Part shown: positions 7,965 through 15,910 of the stretch, one piece after another
Layout of the letters: the number at the start of each line of letters is the position of its first letter
Numbering within the stretch: position 1 is the first letter of the stretch
Source of the DNA: Amycolatopsis balhimycina FH 1894
GTDB lineage: Bacteria > Actinomycetota > Actinomycetes > Mycobacteriales > Pseudonocardiaceae
NCBI RefSeq assembly: GCF_000384295.1
Contig: NZ_KB913037.1
Coordinates: forward strand, 9,809,508-9,873,507
Length of the DNA stretch: 64,000 nt
Direction: 5' to 3'
Program-made: the position numbers and the translations under genes
The notes under the pieces: generated by a model
What the model saw: only the letters and a program-made list of their open reading frames with translations
What the model was told of the DNA's origin: nothing
Databases searched by the model: none

Positions 7965-8609
7965 ATGGCCGGCCTCGTCTCGACGGGCTTCCGCGGTCTG
8001 GCGGCGCTGCGGCGCGCGCCGGCCTTCCACCCCGGCGGTGTCGTGCTGCGCGGCGAACTCCGGCGCGTCGCGGACGATCTGCCGTGGCCGCCGGAGACGG
8101 CACCCGTCGTCGCGCGGCTGTCCAAGGGCGCTGGGACGCCGGGGCGGCTGCCGGACGCGCTCGGGTTGGCGGTGCGGATCCCGGGCGCGGGCCGCGACGG
8201 CGGGCCGTGGGACATCACGCTGACGACGGCGGGCGGCGGCCACCTCGGGCGGCTGCTGCCCCGGCCGGCGGCCGCGTGGACGCGCGGCGCGTACAGCAGC
8301 CTCGTGCCCTACCGCCGGGCCGACCGGCTGGTCTGGCTGGGAGCGTGGGCGGAAACGGGCACGCCGCGGGTCGAAGCGTCGCTCGACGCGGTGCGGGCGG
8401 CGGCACCCTTGCGGTTCGTGCTCCGGACCGGCCGCGAAGACGGGCGCTGGTGCGACAGCGCGGTGCTGACGTTGACGGAAGCCGCCGGGGACGCGCCGTC
8501 GTTCGACCCCATGCTGAACCGTCCCGAAGGGCTGGGGTTCGCCCCGGAATGGCTGGTGCGGGTTCGGGAGCGGGCGTACGCGGGAAGCCGGGCCGGGCGG
8601 CCGTCGTGA
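7965..8609 (+). CDS. Conserved hypothetical protein with catalase-core-like motifs
   Basis: 214 residues, no signal peptide. FHPGGVVLRGEL near the N-terminus and VVARLSKGAGTPGRLPDALGLAVRIPG resemble the start of the heme catalase barrel (RFSxGxG...PDxxGxAxR). The C-terminal Tyr heme ligand and most of the catalase fold are absent, and database entries of this kind are often labelled phosphodiesterase without evidence. I assign no function. It is divergent from the HAD gene, with 90 bp between them. Confidence 0.65.
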   Translation: MAGLVSTGFRGLAALRRAPAFHPGGVVLRGELRRVADDLPWPPETAPVVARLSKGAGTPGRLPDALGLAVRIPGAGRDGGPWDITLTTAGGGHLGRLLPRPAAAWTRGAYSSLVPYRRADRLVWLGAWAETGTPRVEASLDAVRAAAPLRFVLRTGREDGRWCDSAVLTLTEAAGDAPSFDPMLNRPEGLGFAPEWLVRVRERAYAGSRAGRPS

Positions 8610-8634
8610 ACCGGCCGTCCGGCCCGGCGTCCGG

Positions 8635-9090
8635 TCATCGCGAGTCGGCGACGGGGCCGCGCGTGGCGCCGAGCGGGATCAGGCCCAGCGCGATCATCCC
8701 GATGCCCAGGCCGAAGTGCAGCCAGTTGTCGGCGGTGTTCACCGGGACGAAGTTGGCGGCGCTGCCCTGGTCGATCACCAGGCCGTAGAGCCACAGGACC
8801 AGGTAGATCACGCCGCCGCCGACGAGGAAGGCCCGGGCGCCGCTCACGGTCCTCGCCAGGGCGACCCCGGCGACGCCGAACACGAGGTGGACGAGGTTGT
8901 GCAGGATCGAAACGCTGAAGATGCCCAGGAGCAGGGCGCCGGAGTGGTGCCCGGCCAGGGTGAGCATGTCGTAGTGCGTGGTCACGCCGGGAATGAACCC
9001 CAGCACGCCGACCAGCAGGAAAACCACTCCCACGATCGCGGCGAGAACCTGGCGCGGGGTTCGCCGGACCTCGGTCTCCATCGATGACAT
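8635..9090 (-). CDS. DUF4383 domain-containing membrane protein
   Basis: 151 residues with four hydrophobic segments, beginning at VLAAIVGVVFLLVGVLGFIPG, then an ALLLGIFSVSILHNLVHLVFG segment, a YLVLWLYG segment and a final FGLGIGMIALGLIPLG segment. This is the DUF4383 layout, a family frequent in stress regulons of actinobacteria with no known biochemical role. The ATG at 9090 is chosen because GAGGAA precedes it and because upstream codons lack membrane-protein character. It is divergent from a HATPase regulator gene. Confidence 0.85.
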   Translation of the reverse strand: MSSMETEVRRTPRQVLAAIVGVVFLLVGVLGFIPGVTTHYDMLTLAGHHSGALLLGIFSVSILHNLVHLVFGVAGVALARTVSGARAFLVGGGVIYLVLWLYGLVIDQGSAANFVPVNTADNWLHFGLGIGMIALGLIPLGATRGPVADSR

Positions 9091-9399
9091 GGACGCTTCC
9101 TCCGATTCGGGTGGACGAGCCCCTCGGCCGGGGGACCCGCCGGGCGGCATGCCCGGCGGCGCGGCGCACAAACGCGGTTCGCCCGCCGGTGCGCCGGTGT
9201 GCGCCGGTTTCGCCCGAACGGCGGTATTGGCCATCGGATTCGAGTTTCTTCGACGGTGGCGAGCCATTGTTTTCGAGCCCGGTTTTTCCGGGCCCACGGA
9301 TTCCCCCCAATCGGCCGCCTAAACGGGAAAACCGCCGTGTTTGACGGGTTCGGGACCGGATATCCGATCGGTGACCGAAGTTCGAGGAGGTGGTCTCCC
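9091..9399. promoter_or_regulatory. 309-nt divergent intergenic region with a sigma-B-like promoter
   Basis: GTTT at 9339-9342, a 15-nt spacer and GGATAT at 9358-9363 resemble the GTTT-N14-16-GGGTAT consensus of actinobacterial stress (SigB/SigH-type) promoters, reading toward the HATPase gene. The rest is less GC-rich than the coding regions and shows no convincing ORF. I could not identify the DUF4383 promoter. Confidence 0.45.
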
Positions 9400-10149
9400 A
9401 TGCTCGCCCGGCACAATTCGGTGTGGCTCGTCCCCCGGCGCGGCGCGTTGGCGAGAGCGTCGGTGGTCGGGGTGCTCGACCGGACGACCTACCCGCGGCT
9501 GCGCGACCGGCTGCTGGAGTTCGCGGCGGATTCCGAGGACGGCGTGCTTGTCGACATCGAACGCCTCGAGCTGCGCGACCGGGCGCTGACCAGGGTGTTC
9601 GCCCTCGTCGCCCTGCGAATCGGGCAATGGCCGGCGATCCCCTTCGCGCTCGTGACGAGCCGGCCGGAACAGCGGGCGGCGCTGACCGCGGGAGCGGCCG
9701 GGCGGCACGTGCCCGTCTACCCCGACCACGACACGGCGGAAGCCGCGCTGACCCGCCCGGAGCGCCGGCGCGACGGGCGGCTGCTCGACCGGTCGGCACG
9801 CACCTCGGCACGCGCCCGCGGGTTCGTGCGCGGCACGTGCGCGGAGTGGATGGTGCCCGAGCTGGCCGAGGACGCCGAGCTCGTCGCCACCGAACTCGTC
9901 GAAAACGTGTTGCGCCACACGGATTCGGCGCCCCGGCTGCGGCTCGAGCTGCGCCGCGGGATGCTGACGGTCGAGGTCGCCGACGACAGCGCGTGCCCGG
10001 CGGTGCTGCGCGAGGGGCTCGACCTGGCCGAGACGGGGCTCGGCCTGCGGATGGTCACGAAGATCGCGAAGAACTGGGGCTGCAGCCGATCCGGTTCCGG
10101 CGGCAAGACCGTCTGGGCGGTCCTGACCCGCTCCCCGGCAAGTTCGTGA
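9400..10149 (+). CDS. ATP-binding anti-sigma-type regulator with N-terminal STAS-like domain
   Basis: 249 residues. The first ~110 residues (SVWLVPRRGALARASVVGVL...) look like a STAS-like module. The C-terminal ~130 are a HATPase_c (RsbW/SpoIIAB type): ELVATELVENVLRHT carries the N-box Asn, then VEVADDS and TGLGLRMVTKIAKNWG (G-box). It has no kinase His domain, so it is a partner-switching Ser/Thr kinase or anti-sigma factor. GAGGAGGTGG precedes the ATG at 9400. The possible stress-type promoter upstream suggests feedback from an alternative sigma factor. Its cognate antagonist is not identifiable; STAS proteins at 22.2 and 40.7 kb are candidates. Confidence 0.8.
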   Translation: MLARHNSVWLVPRRGALARASVVGVLDRTTYPRLRDRLLEFAADSEDGVLVDIERLELRDRALTRVFALVALRIGQWPAIPFALVTSRPEQRAALTAGAAGRHVPVYPDHDTAEAALTRPERRRDGRLLDRSARTSARARGFVRGTCAEWMVPELAEDAELVATELVENVLRHTDSAPRLRLELRRGMLTVEVADDSACPAVLREGLDLAETGLGLRMVTKIAKNWGCSRSGSGGKTVWAVLTRSPASS

Positions 10150-10192
10150 AGGCCACCTTGAGGAACTTCAAGTTCCTCAAGGTGGCCTTCAC
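10146..10192. terminator. Perfect 22-bp hairpin with 3-nt loop
   Basis: Arms 10146-10167 and 10171-10192 are exactly complementary, with loop TCA. The stop codon of the HATPase gene (10147-10149) lies in the left arm. There is no T-tract, so it is a bidirectional hairpin terminator of the kind common between convergent actinobacterial genes. Confidence 0.85.
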
Positions 10193-10212
10193 GGCTTTGG
10201 AGCTGGGGAGGG

Positions 10213-10968
10213 TCAGGCGCCGGGGCCGGTGTACAGCTCCGACGCCGCGGGCGCGTTGATCGTGGTCGGCTTGTTCCAGTCGCTGAACTCCATGGCGCCG
10301 TCCTTCGGGTCCGACATGCGCAGCAGGTAGTGCGGTTCGGCGGCAGCCACGGTGGCGGTGCCGTCGACGCTCTTGAAGCTCAGCGCCGGCGTGCCGGCGA
10401 GCGTGGTGGGTTCGCCGAGGGTGAAGGTCGACTTCCCCAGCTCGCCGATGGTGCCGTTGGTGAACGCCCCGTAGTCGAGGAAGGTCTTGAAGGCTTCGCC
10501 CAGCCCCGCGCCGATCTTCGCGGTGGACGAGACCCATTTGCCGGTGAGCTGCTTGGCGGCCGAGGCCGGGACGCCCGCCTGCTTCACCAGCGAGCTCGTG
10601 AAGCGGAAGTAGTACTTGTCCCCGACGCGCAGGACCGGGATCTCGAGGCCGTCCTTGACCACCGTGCCGTTCGCGCTGTCCGGGTTGAGCTGCAGGTCCA
10701 CGTTGACGGTGCTGCCTTCCTGCACCATCGTGCCCTTGACGTGCACGGCCGACGCCTGCTTGGCGGCGTCGGCGACGGCGGTCCCGACCTTGGCGGCGTC
10801 GAGGGCCGGGGCGGCCGGAGGCGTGGACTCCGCGGCTGAGGAGGTGGTTCCGGCGGCGGCCGGCGCCGGCGTGCCCGGCGTGCCGGAGCACGCGGTGCAG
10901 GCGAGGACGAGGGTGCCGGCCGCGAGCAGCGCGGCCAGGTGCAGGCGAGGCATGGACAGTCCGTTCAT
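10213..10968 (-). CDS. Secreted lipoprotein, LppX/LprG-like
   Basis: 251 residues from the ATG at 10968; a GTG at 10992 and a second ATG at 10953 are alternatives. The signal peptide ends with a lipobox around VLACTAC (Cys about residue 25), followed by an Ala/Pro/Thr-rich linker. The mature domain (VHVKGTMVQEGSTVNVDLQL...) resembles the LppX/LprAFG-type lipoprotein fold that holds lipids at the envelope, but identity is low by eye. No transport genes are adjacent. Start and exact family are uncertain; the lipoprotein call is firm. Confidence 0.75.
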   Translation of the reverse strand: MNGLSMPRLHLAALLAAGTLVLACTACSGTPGTPAPAAAGTTSSAAESTPPAAPALDAAKVGTAVADAAKQASAVHVKGTMVQEGSTVNVDLQLNPDSANGTVVKDGLEIPVLRVGDKYYFRFTSSLVKQAGVPASAAKQLTGKWVSSTAKIGAGLGEAFKTFLDYGAFTNGTIGELGKSTFTLGEPTTLAGTPALSFKSVDGTATVAAAEPHYLLRMSDPKDGAMEFSDWNKPTTINAPAASELYTGPGA

Positions 10969-11064
10969 GAAGGCCGGGGCATCCCCGGACACGAACGGGC
11001 TATCGCGGGTCAGTGCGGTCCGTTACATCCGCGGGCCCGCGGTGACCCACGTCATCCCGGCGGG

Positions 11065-11283
11065 TCAGCGCGCGGACCGGCCGGCCCGGTAGTCGCGCTC
11101 CGTCTCGACGCCGCCCTCCGGGGTGTGGACCACGTGCCCGACGCGCCGTTTCTTCGCGATCTGCCGTCCGGCGAGCACCGCGTCGACGCGCCGGGGGGAG
11201 GTGTTGGACGCCCGGCTGCCGCCTTCGACCCGGTTCTTCCACAACCCGTCTTCGTAGTAGGTGTGCACGTCACCCTCCGCCAC
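11065..11283 (-). CDS. DUF2188-like small protein
   Basis: 72 residues, with GTG start at 11283 and GGAGG seven bases upstream. The sequence DVHTYYEDGLWKNRVEGG...AGRQIAKKRRVGHVVHTPEGG matches the short DUF2188 pattern: a basic protein with one helix and beta strands, of unknown function. It lies 62 nt downstream of the amidohydrolase stop on the same strand and could be the distal gene of that transcript. Confidence 0.75.
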   Translation of the reverse strand: MAEGDVHTYYEDGLWKNRVEGGSRASNTSPRRVDAVLAGRQIAKKRRVGHVVHTPEGGVETERDYRAGRSAR

Positions 11284-11345
11284 GACACCGCCTCCGATCG
11301 TGAGACTTCGGAGGGGCGGATGCCCGGGGACGGACCGGACAAACG

Positions 11346-12212
11346 TCAGGCCAGCCCGAGTACCCGGGCTGCGTTGTCCTTGAGGATCAGCGGCCGCACC
11401 TCGTCCTTGATCTCCAGTTCGGCGAAGTCGGCGAGCCAGCGGTCCGGGGTGATCACGGGGAAGTCGGAGCCGAACAGGACCTTCCGCTTCAGCAGCGAGT
11501 TGGCCGCGCGGACCAGCTGCGGCGGGAAGTACTTCGGCGACCAGCCGGACAGGTCGATGTACACGTTCGCCTTGTGCGTCGCGACCGAGATCGCTTCGTC
11601 CTGCCACGGCACCGACGGGTGCGCCAGGATCACTGTGAGGGCGGGGAAATCCGCGGCGACGTCGTCGAGCAGCATCGGGTTCGAGTAGCGCAGCTTGATG
11701 CCGTGCCCGCCCGGCAGGCCGGCGCCGATGCCGGTCTGCCCGGTGTGGAACAGGGCCGGGACGCCCAGCTCGGCGATCGCTTCGTAGAGCGGGTAGTACC
11801 GGACGTCGTTGGGCTCGAACGCCTGCAGGCTCGGGTGGAACTTGAACCCGCGCACGCCGTGCTCGCCCACCAGCCGCCGCGCGCGCAGCACGGCGGCCTT
11901 GCCGGCGTGCGGGTCGACCGAACCGAACGGGATGAGCACGTCCGCGTGCTCGGCGGCCGCGTCGGCGATCTCCTCGCTCGACAGCGCCGGGTGCCCGGTC
12001 GCGGCCGGCGCGTCGACGGTGAAGACGACGGCGGCCATGTTCCGCGCCCGGTAGTGCTCGGCGATCGCGGTCACCGTCGGCGTGCGGTCCTGGCCGGCGC
12101 GGAAGTACTTCTCGGACGCGTCCAGCAGTTCCTGGTCGAGGGCGAAGCAGCCGTGGCCGTCTTGTTCGACGTGGGTGTGCACGTCGATGGCGGTCAGGGA
12201 GGAAAGGTCCAC
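11346..12212 (-). CDS. Amidohydrolase (metal-dependent hydrolase, ACMSD-like)
   Basis: 288 residues. DVHTH near the N-terminus gives the first two metal His ligands; further ligands are in FHTGQTG and ILAHPSVPW, and the catalytic/metal Asp is in LFGSDFPVI. This is the amidohydrolase-2 (PF04909) group, whose members include decarboxylases, hydratases and lactonases of carboxylated ring-cleavage products. It is the last clear gene of the seven-gene operon and starts 13 nt after the dehydrogenase stop. It may hydrolyse or decarboxylate an intermediate of that pathway; the substrate is unknown. Confidence 0.8.
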   Translation of the reverse strand: MDLSSLTAIDVHTHVEQDGHGCFALDQELLDASEKYFRAGQDRTPTVTAIAEHYRARNMAAVVFTVDAPAATGHPALSSEEIADAAAEHADVLIPFGSVDPHAGKAAVLRARRLVGEHGVRGFKFHPSLQAFEPNDVRYYPLYEAIAELGVPALFHTGQTGIGAGLPGGHGIKLRYSNPMLLDDVAADFPALTVILAHPSVPWQDEAISVATHKANVYIDLSGWSPKYFPPQLVRAANSLLKRKVLFGSDFPVITPDRWLADFAELEIKDEVRPLILKDNAARVLGLA

Positions 12213-12225
12213 GAGGAGCTCCAGG

Positions 12226-13212
12226 TCAGGGCAGGTCGGGCTGGGCGGCCTTGGCGGCCAGCAGGCGGTCGAGGACGTCGTCGCGGGCGGCGACGAGCCG
12301 GTCGTGGTCGGTGCCGTCGAGCTCCGCGCCGATCCCGGCGACGAGCTTTTCGGCGAGCTCCGGCGTCAGGTGGACGCGGCCGAGGTCGCGCCACCACTCT
12401 TCGGTGGGCGGCCCGAGGTGGCGCAGGATGTGCGCGAGGCCGCCCGCGCCGCCGGAGAGGTGCTGGTTCGCGAACGGGCCGAGCACGGCCCAGCGCAGCC
12501 CGGGGCCGTGCGCGATGGCGGCGTCGATGTCGGCGACCGTGGCGATGCCGCGATCGACGAGGGAGTACGCCTCCTGCCACAGCGCCGCCTGCAGCCGGTT
12601 CGCGACGTGGCCGGGCACCTCCCGGCTCAGCCGGATCGGCCGCTTGCCGACGGCGGTGTAGAACGCGACCGCCCGGTCGACGACTCCGGGCGCCGTTTCC
12701 CGGCCGGGGACGACCTCGACGAGCGGGATCACGTGCGGCGGGTTGAACGGGTGCCCGATGACCACTCGCTCGGGGTGTTTCGGGCAGCCGCGTGCGATGA
12801 CGCTCGGCAGCAGGCCGGACGAGCTGCTCGCCAGGATCACCTCCGGCCGTGCGGCCTCGTCGAGCAGGCCGAACAGGCGGTGCTTGACGTCTTCGCGCTC
12901 GGGACCGTTCTCCTGCACGAAATCCGCGTCCGCCACGGCCGAGCCGGCGTCGGTGGCGAAGCTCAGCCGATCCTGCGAAGCACCCTCGACGAGGCCGAGC
13001 CGGACGAGCGTGGGCCAGTGCGCCGCGACGTCGGCGCGGAGGCGGTCCTCGGCGCCCGGTGCCGGGTCGGTGGCGACGACGTCGAGGCCGCGGGCGAGGA
13101 AGTGCGCGGCCCAGCCGGCCCCGATCACGCCGGTCCCGACGACCGCGACGGTGGTGATCGGGCCGGGCTTCGCCGCGCGGCCGGCGGGGGACGTGGTGAT
13201 CCGGACGGTCAT
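12226..13212 (-). CDS. 3-hydroxyacyl-CoA/L-carnitine dehydrogenase-family NAD enzyme
   Basis: 328 residues. The N-terminal Rossmann motif VVGTGVIGAGW (about 25-35) binds NAD. SSSSG and GHPFNPPHVIPLVEVV are the 3-hydroxyacyl-CoA dehydrogenase signature, and the all-helical C-terminal domain follows. Size and the GHPFNPPH(V/L)IPLVEVV form resemble L-carnitine dehydrogenase and short-chain 3-hydroxyacyl-CoA dehydrogenases equally. The 4-nt ATGA overlap with the upstream CoA ligase shows translational coupling. With a crotonase two genes upstream, oxidation of a 3-hydroxyacyl-CoA is the simplest reading. Confidence 0.85.
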   Translation of the reverse strand: MTVRITTSPAGRAAKPGPITTVAVVGTGVIGAGWAAHFLARGLDVVATDPAPGAEDRLRADVAAHWPTLVRLGLVEGASQDRLSFATDAGSAVADADFVQENGPEREDVKHRLFGLLDEAARPEVILASSSSGLLPSVIARGCPKHPERVVIGHPFNPPHVIPLVEVVPGRETAPGVVDRAVAFYTAVGKRPIRLSREVPGHVANRLQAALWQEAYSLVDRGIATVADIDAAIAHGPGLRWAVLGPFANQHLSGGAGGLAHILRHLGPPTEEWWRDLGRVHLTPELAEKLVAGIGAELDGTDHDRLVAARDDVLDRLLAAKAAQPDLP

Positions 13213-15137
13213 GCCGGCCCGCCGGCGAGCGCGACGAACGGGTCCAGCGACGCGGAATCGGCCAGCACGTCCCGGCCGACGACCTCGTCGACCGGGGCGC
13301 CGCGCAGGAGTTTCTTCACCGGCAGCTCCAGTTTCTTCCCGGTGCGGTTGCGGGGGATCGCCGGGACGGCGGTGATCGCGTCCGGCACGTGCCGTGGCGA
13401 AAGCGCGCCGCGCAGGGCGGCCGCGATCCTGCCGCGCACGGCGTCGTCGAGTTCGGCGCCGTCGCGCAGCACCACGAAGAGCTGCAGGTCGCCGTTGCCG
13501 CCCGCGGGGTCTTCGAGGTGCACGACGAGGGAGTCCTCGATCTCCGGCAGCTCCTCGACGACGGCGTAGAACTCGGCCGTGCCCAGCCGGACGCCGCCGC
13601 GGTTGAGGGTGGCGTCCGAGCGGCCGGCGATGACGCAGCTTCCTTCGGCGGTGAACCGGATCCAGTCGCCGTGCCGCCAGACGCCGGGGTAGGTCGAGAA
13701 GTACGTCTCGCGGTAACGCTCACCGGAGTCGCCCCAGAACCCGACCGGCATCGACGGCATCGGGGCGGTGATCACCAGCTCGCCCAGTTCGCCGACGACC
13801 TCGGCGCCGTGCTCGTCGAACGCCTTCGCGTCGACGCCGAGGCAGGGCCCGGAGATCTCACCGGCGCGGACGGGCTGCAGCGGGCCGCCCTGGACGATCC
13901 CGCTGCAGACGTCGGTGCCGCCGCTACCGACGTTGAGCAGGACGCCCGGAAACCGCTCGTGCACCCAGTGGAACCCTTCGGCGGGCAGCGGGCTGCCCGC
14001 CGCGCCGAGCTGCCGCAGCGCGGACAGGTCGTACTCGGCGGCCGGGTCGAGCCCCGCTTTCCGGCACGCCATCAGGAAACCCGGGCTCGCGCCCATCAGC
14101 GTCGCCCGGGTTTCGCCGGCCAGCCGCCACTGCCAAGCCAGGTCCGGGTGCAGCGGATTGCCGTCGACCAGCACGATCGACGCGCCGGTGAGCAACCCCG
14201 ACACGAGCGCGTTCCACATCATCCAGGCGGTGGTGGAAAACCACAGGATCCGGTCGCCCGGGCGCAGGTCCCAGCTGAGGCCGTGGTTCTTGAGGTGTTC
14301 GAGCAGGATTCCGCCGTGACCGTGCACGATCGCCTTCGGCTTTCCGGTGGTGCCGGAGGAGAACAGCACACACAGGGGATGCGCGAAGCCGACCGGCTCG
14401 AACCCGGGCGCGCTCTCGGTGAGCAGATCGGCCCAGGTGAGCGTGCCGGGCAGGTCGTGGCCGCCGTAGGGGACGTGGACGACGTGCTCCACGGTGGGCA
14501 GGCCCGCGCGGATCGCGCCGACCTCGGCGCGGCGGTCGACGTCCTTGGCGCCGTAGCGGTAGCCGGACACCGTCAGCAGCACCCGCGGCTCGATCTGGCC
14601 GAACCGGTCGACGACCGAGCGCGCGCCGAACTCGGGCGCGCAGGAGGCCCAGATCGCGCCCAGGCTCGCGACCGCGAGGTAAGCGACGACGGCTTCCGGG
14701 ATGTTGGGCAGGTACGCCACGACGCGGTCGCCGCGCCCGACGCCGAGCCGGGCCAGGCCCGCCCGGGCGCGCGCGACCTGGTCGCGCAGCTGCCCCCAGG
14801 TCAGCTCACCGCGGTCCCGCGTCTGGGAGTACGCGATGATCGCGACCTCGTCGTCGGGCCCGTGGCCGAGGGCGTGCTCGGCGTAGTTGAGGGTCGCGCC
14901 GGGGAACCATTCGGTGCCCGGCATCCGCCGGTCGGGCACGACCGCCGTGGCCGGGGTGTGGAAGCGGACGCCGAAGAAGTCCTTGACCGACGACCAGAAG
15001 CCGTCGAGGTCGGTCACCGACCAGCGGTGCAGGGCCGGGTAGCCGTCGAACGCGTGGCCGCGGTCCGCCAGCCACCGCAGGTACCGGCCGATCTCGGTGG
15101 TTTCGCGGACGTCCGGCGCGACCGGGCGGAGGATCAT
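13209..15137 (-). CDS. Acetoacetyl-CoA synthetase-type CoA ligase
   Basis: 642 residues, as expected for AacS. It contains an ACS-type N-terminal extension (WSVTDLDGFWSSVKDFFGV), the P-loop VLFSSGTTGKPKAIVHGHGG, the motif GNVG-like LNVGSGGTDVCSG and the A8 region HGDWI. The C-terminal NRTGKKLELPVKKLL contains the acylation Lys. The start ATG at 15137 overlaps the crotonase stop by 4 nt. It would activate acetoacetate or a related 3-oxoacid made by the operon. Substrate specificity is a family-level inference. Confidence 0.85.
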   Translation of the reverse strand: MILRPVAPDVRETTEIGRYLRWLADRGHAFDGYPALHRWSVTDLDGFWSSVKDFFGVRFHTPATAVVPDRRMPGTEWFPGATLNYAEHALGHGPDDEVAIIAYSQTRDRGELTWGQLRDQVARARAGLARLGVGRGDRVVAYLPNIPEAVVAYLAVASLGAIWASCAPEFGARSVVDRFGQIEPRVLLTVSGYRYGAKDVDRRAEVGAIRAGLPTVEHVVHVPYGGHDLPGTLTWADLLTESAPGFEPVGFAHPLCVLFSSGTTGKPKAIVHGHGGILLEHLKNHGLSWDLRPGDRILWFSTTAWMMWNALVSGLLTGASIVLVDGNPLHPDLAWQWRLAGETRATLMGASPGFLMACRKAGLDPAAEYDLSALRQLGAAGSPLPAEGFHWVHERFPGVLLNVGSGGTDVCSGIVQGGPLQPVRAGEISGPCLGVDAKAFDEHGAEVVGELGELVITAPMPSMPVGFWGDSGERYRETYFSTYPGVWRHGDWIRFTAEGSCVIAGRSDATLNRGGVRLGTAEFYAVVEELPEIEDSLVVHLEDPAGGNGDLQLFVVLRDGAELDDAVRGRIAAALRGALSPRHVPDAITAVPAIPRNRTGKKLELPVKKLLRGAPVDEVVGRDVLADSASLDPFVALAGGPA

Positions 15138-15910
15138 CGGCCGACCTTCCCGGCCCGCTTCTCGAGGAACGCCTGCATCCGCTCCTTCGCCTCGGAGCTG
15201 CCGCCGGCGACCGCGGCCATCAGCGCCTCCATCAGGTAGCCCTCGGCCGGGTTGGCCTCGGCGATGCGGGGCAGGGCCTGCAGGACGGCGAAGTTCGTCA
15301 TCGGGGAGTTCGCCGCGATCTTGCCGGCCAGTTCGAGCGCGTGCTCCAGGCCGTTCTCGACGCGGTAGTGCGACAGCCCGGCGGCGTGGCCCTCGTCGGC
15401 GTCGAGCACGCGGCCGGTGAGCATCATGTCGGCCATCCGGTGCACGCCGATCAGCCGCGGCACCCGCACCGACGCGCCGCCGCCGACGAACAGGCCGCGC
15501 TGGCCCTCCGGCAGCGCGTAGAACGCCGACGGCTCGGCGACGCGGATGTGCGCGGCGGACGCCAGTTCGAGGCCGCCGCCGACGACCGCGCCCTTGAGCA
15601 CGGCGACCACCGGGACGCGGCCGCGTTCGAGCCGCTCGAAGGCGCGGTGCCACATCATCGAGTGCTCCAGGCCTTCGAACGCGTCGCGCTCGGTGAGCTC
15701 CGAAAGGTCGAGCCCGGCGGAGAAGTGGTCACCCACGGCGTCGAGCACGACCGCCTTGACTCCCTGCGGCGGAGCGCCGAAGAACGTTTCGATGCCGAGC
15801 ACGGTCGCGTCGTCGAGGGCGTTGCGCTTCTCCGGGCGCGCCAGCCGCAGCACGGCGATGTCACCGAGCAGCTCCAGACGCAGCGACGGGGGCAGCAGAG
15901 GGGCGGTCAT
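15134..15910 (-). CDS. Enoyl-CoA hydratase/isomerase (crotonase) family protein
   Basis: 258 residues. The crotonase oxyanion regions HFSAGLDLSEL and KGAVVGGGLELA are clear, and the rest follows the family length. In the second active-site region (LPEGQRGLFVGGGASVRV) one glutamate sits where hydratases carry catalytic Glu, but the second position is not obviously Glu, so hydratase versus isomerase or hydrolase activity is open. It overlaps both neighbours by 4 nt, so all three are translationally coupled. Confidence 0.85.
   Translation of the reverse strand: MTAPLLPPSLRLELLGDIAVLRLARPEKRNALDDATVLGIETFFGAPPQGVKAVVLDAVGDHFSAGLDLSELTERDAFEGLEHSMMWHRAFERLERGRVPVVAVLKGAVVGGGLELASAAHIRVAEPSAFYALPEGQRGLFVGGGASVRVPRLIGVHRMADMMLTGRVLDADEGHAAGLSHYRVENGLEHALELAGKIAANSPMTNFAVLQALPRIAEANPAEGYLMEALMAAVAGGSSEAKERMQAFLEKRAGKVGR

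Noticed and set aside
13389..15239. Plus-strand ORF across the acetoacetyl-CoA synthetase
   Set aside because: Antisense shadow; the minus frame contains all AMP-binding motifs.
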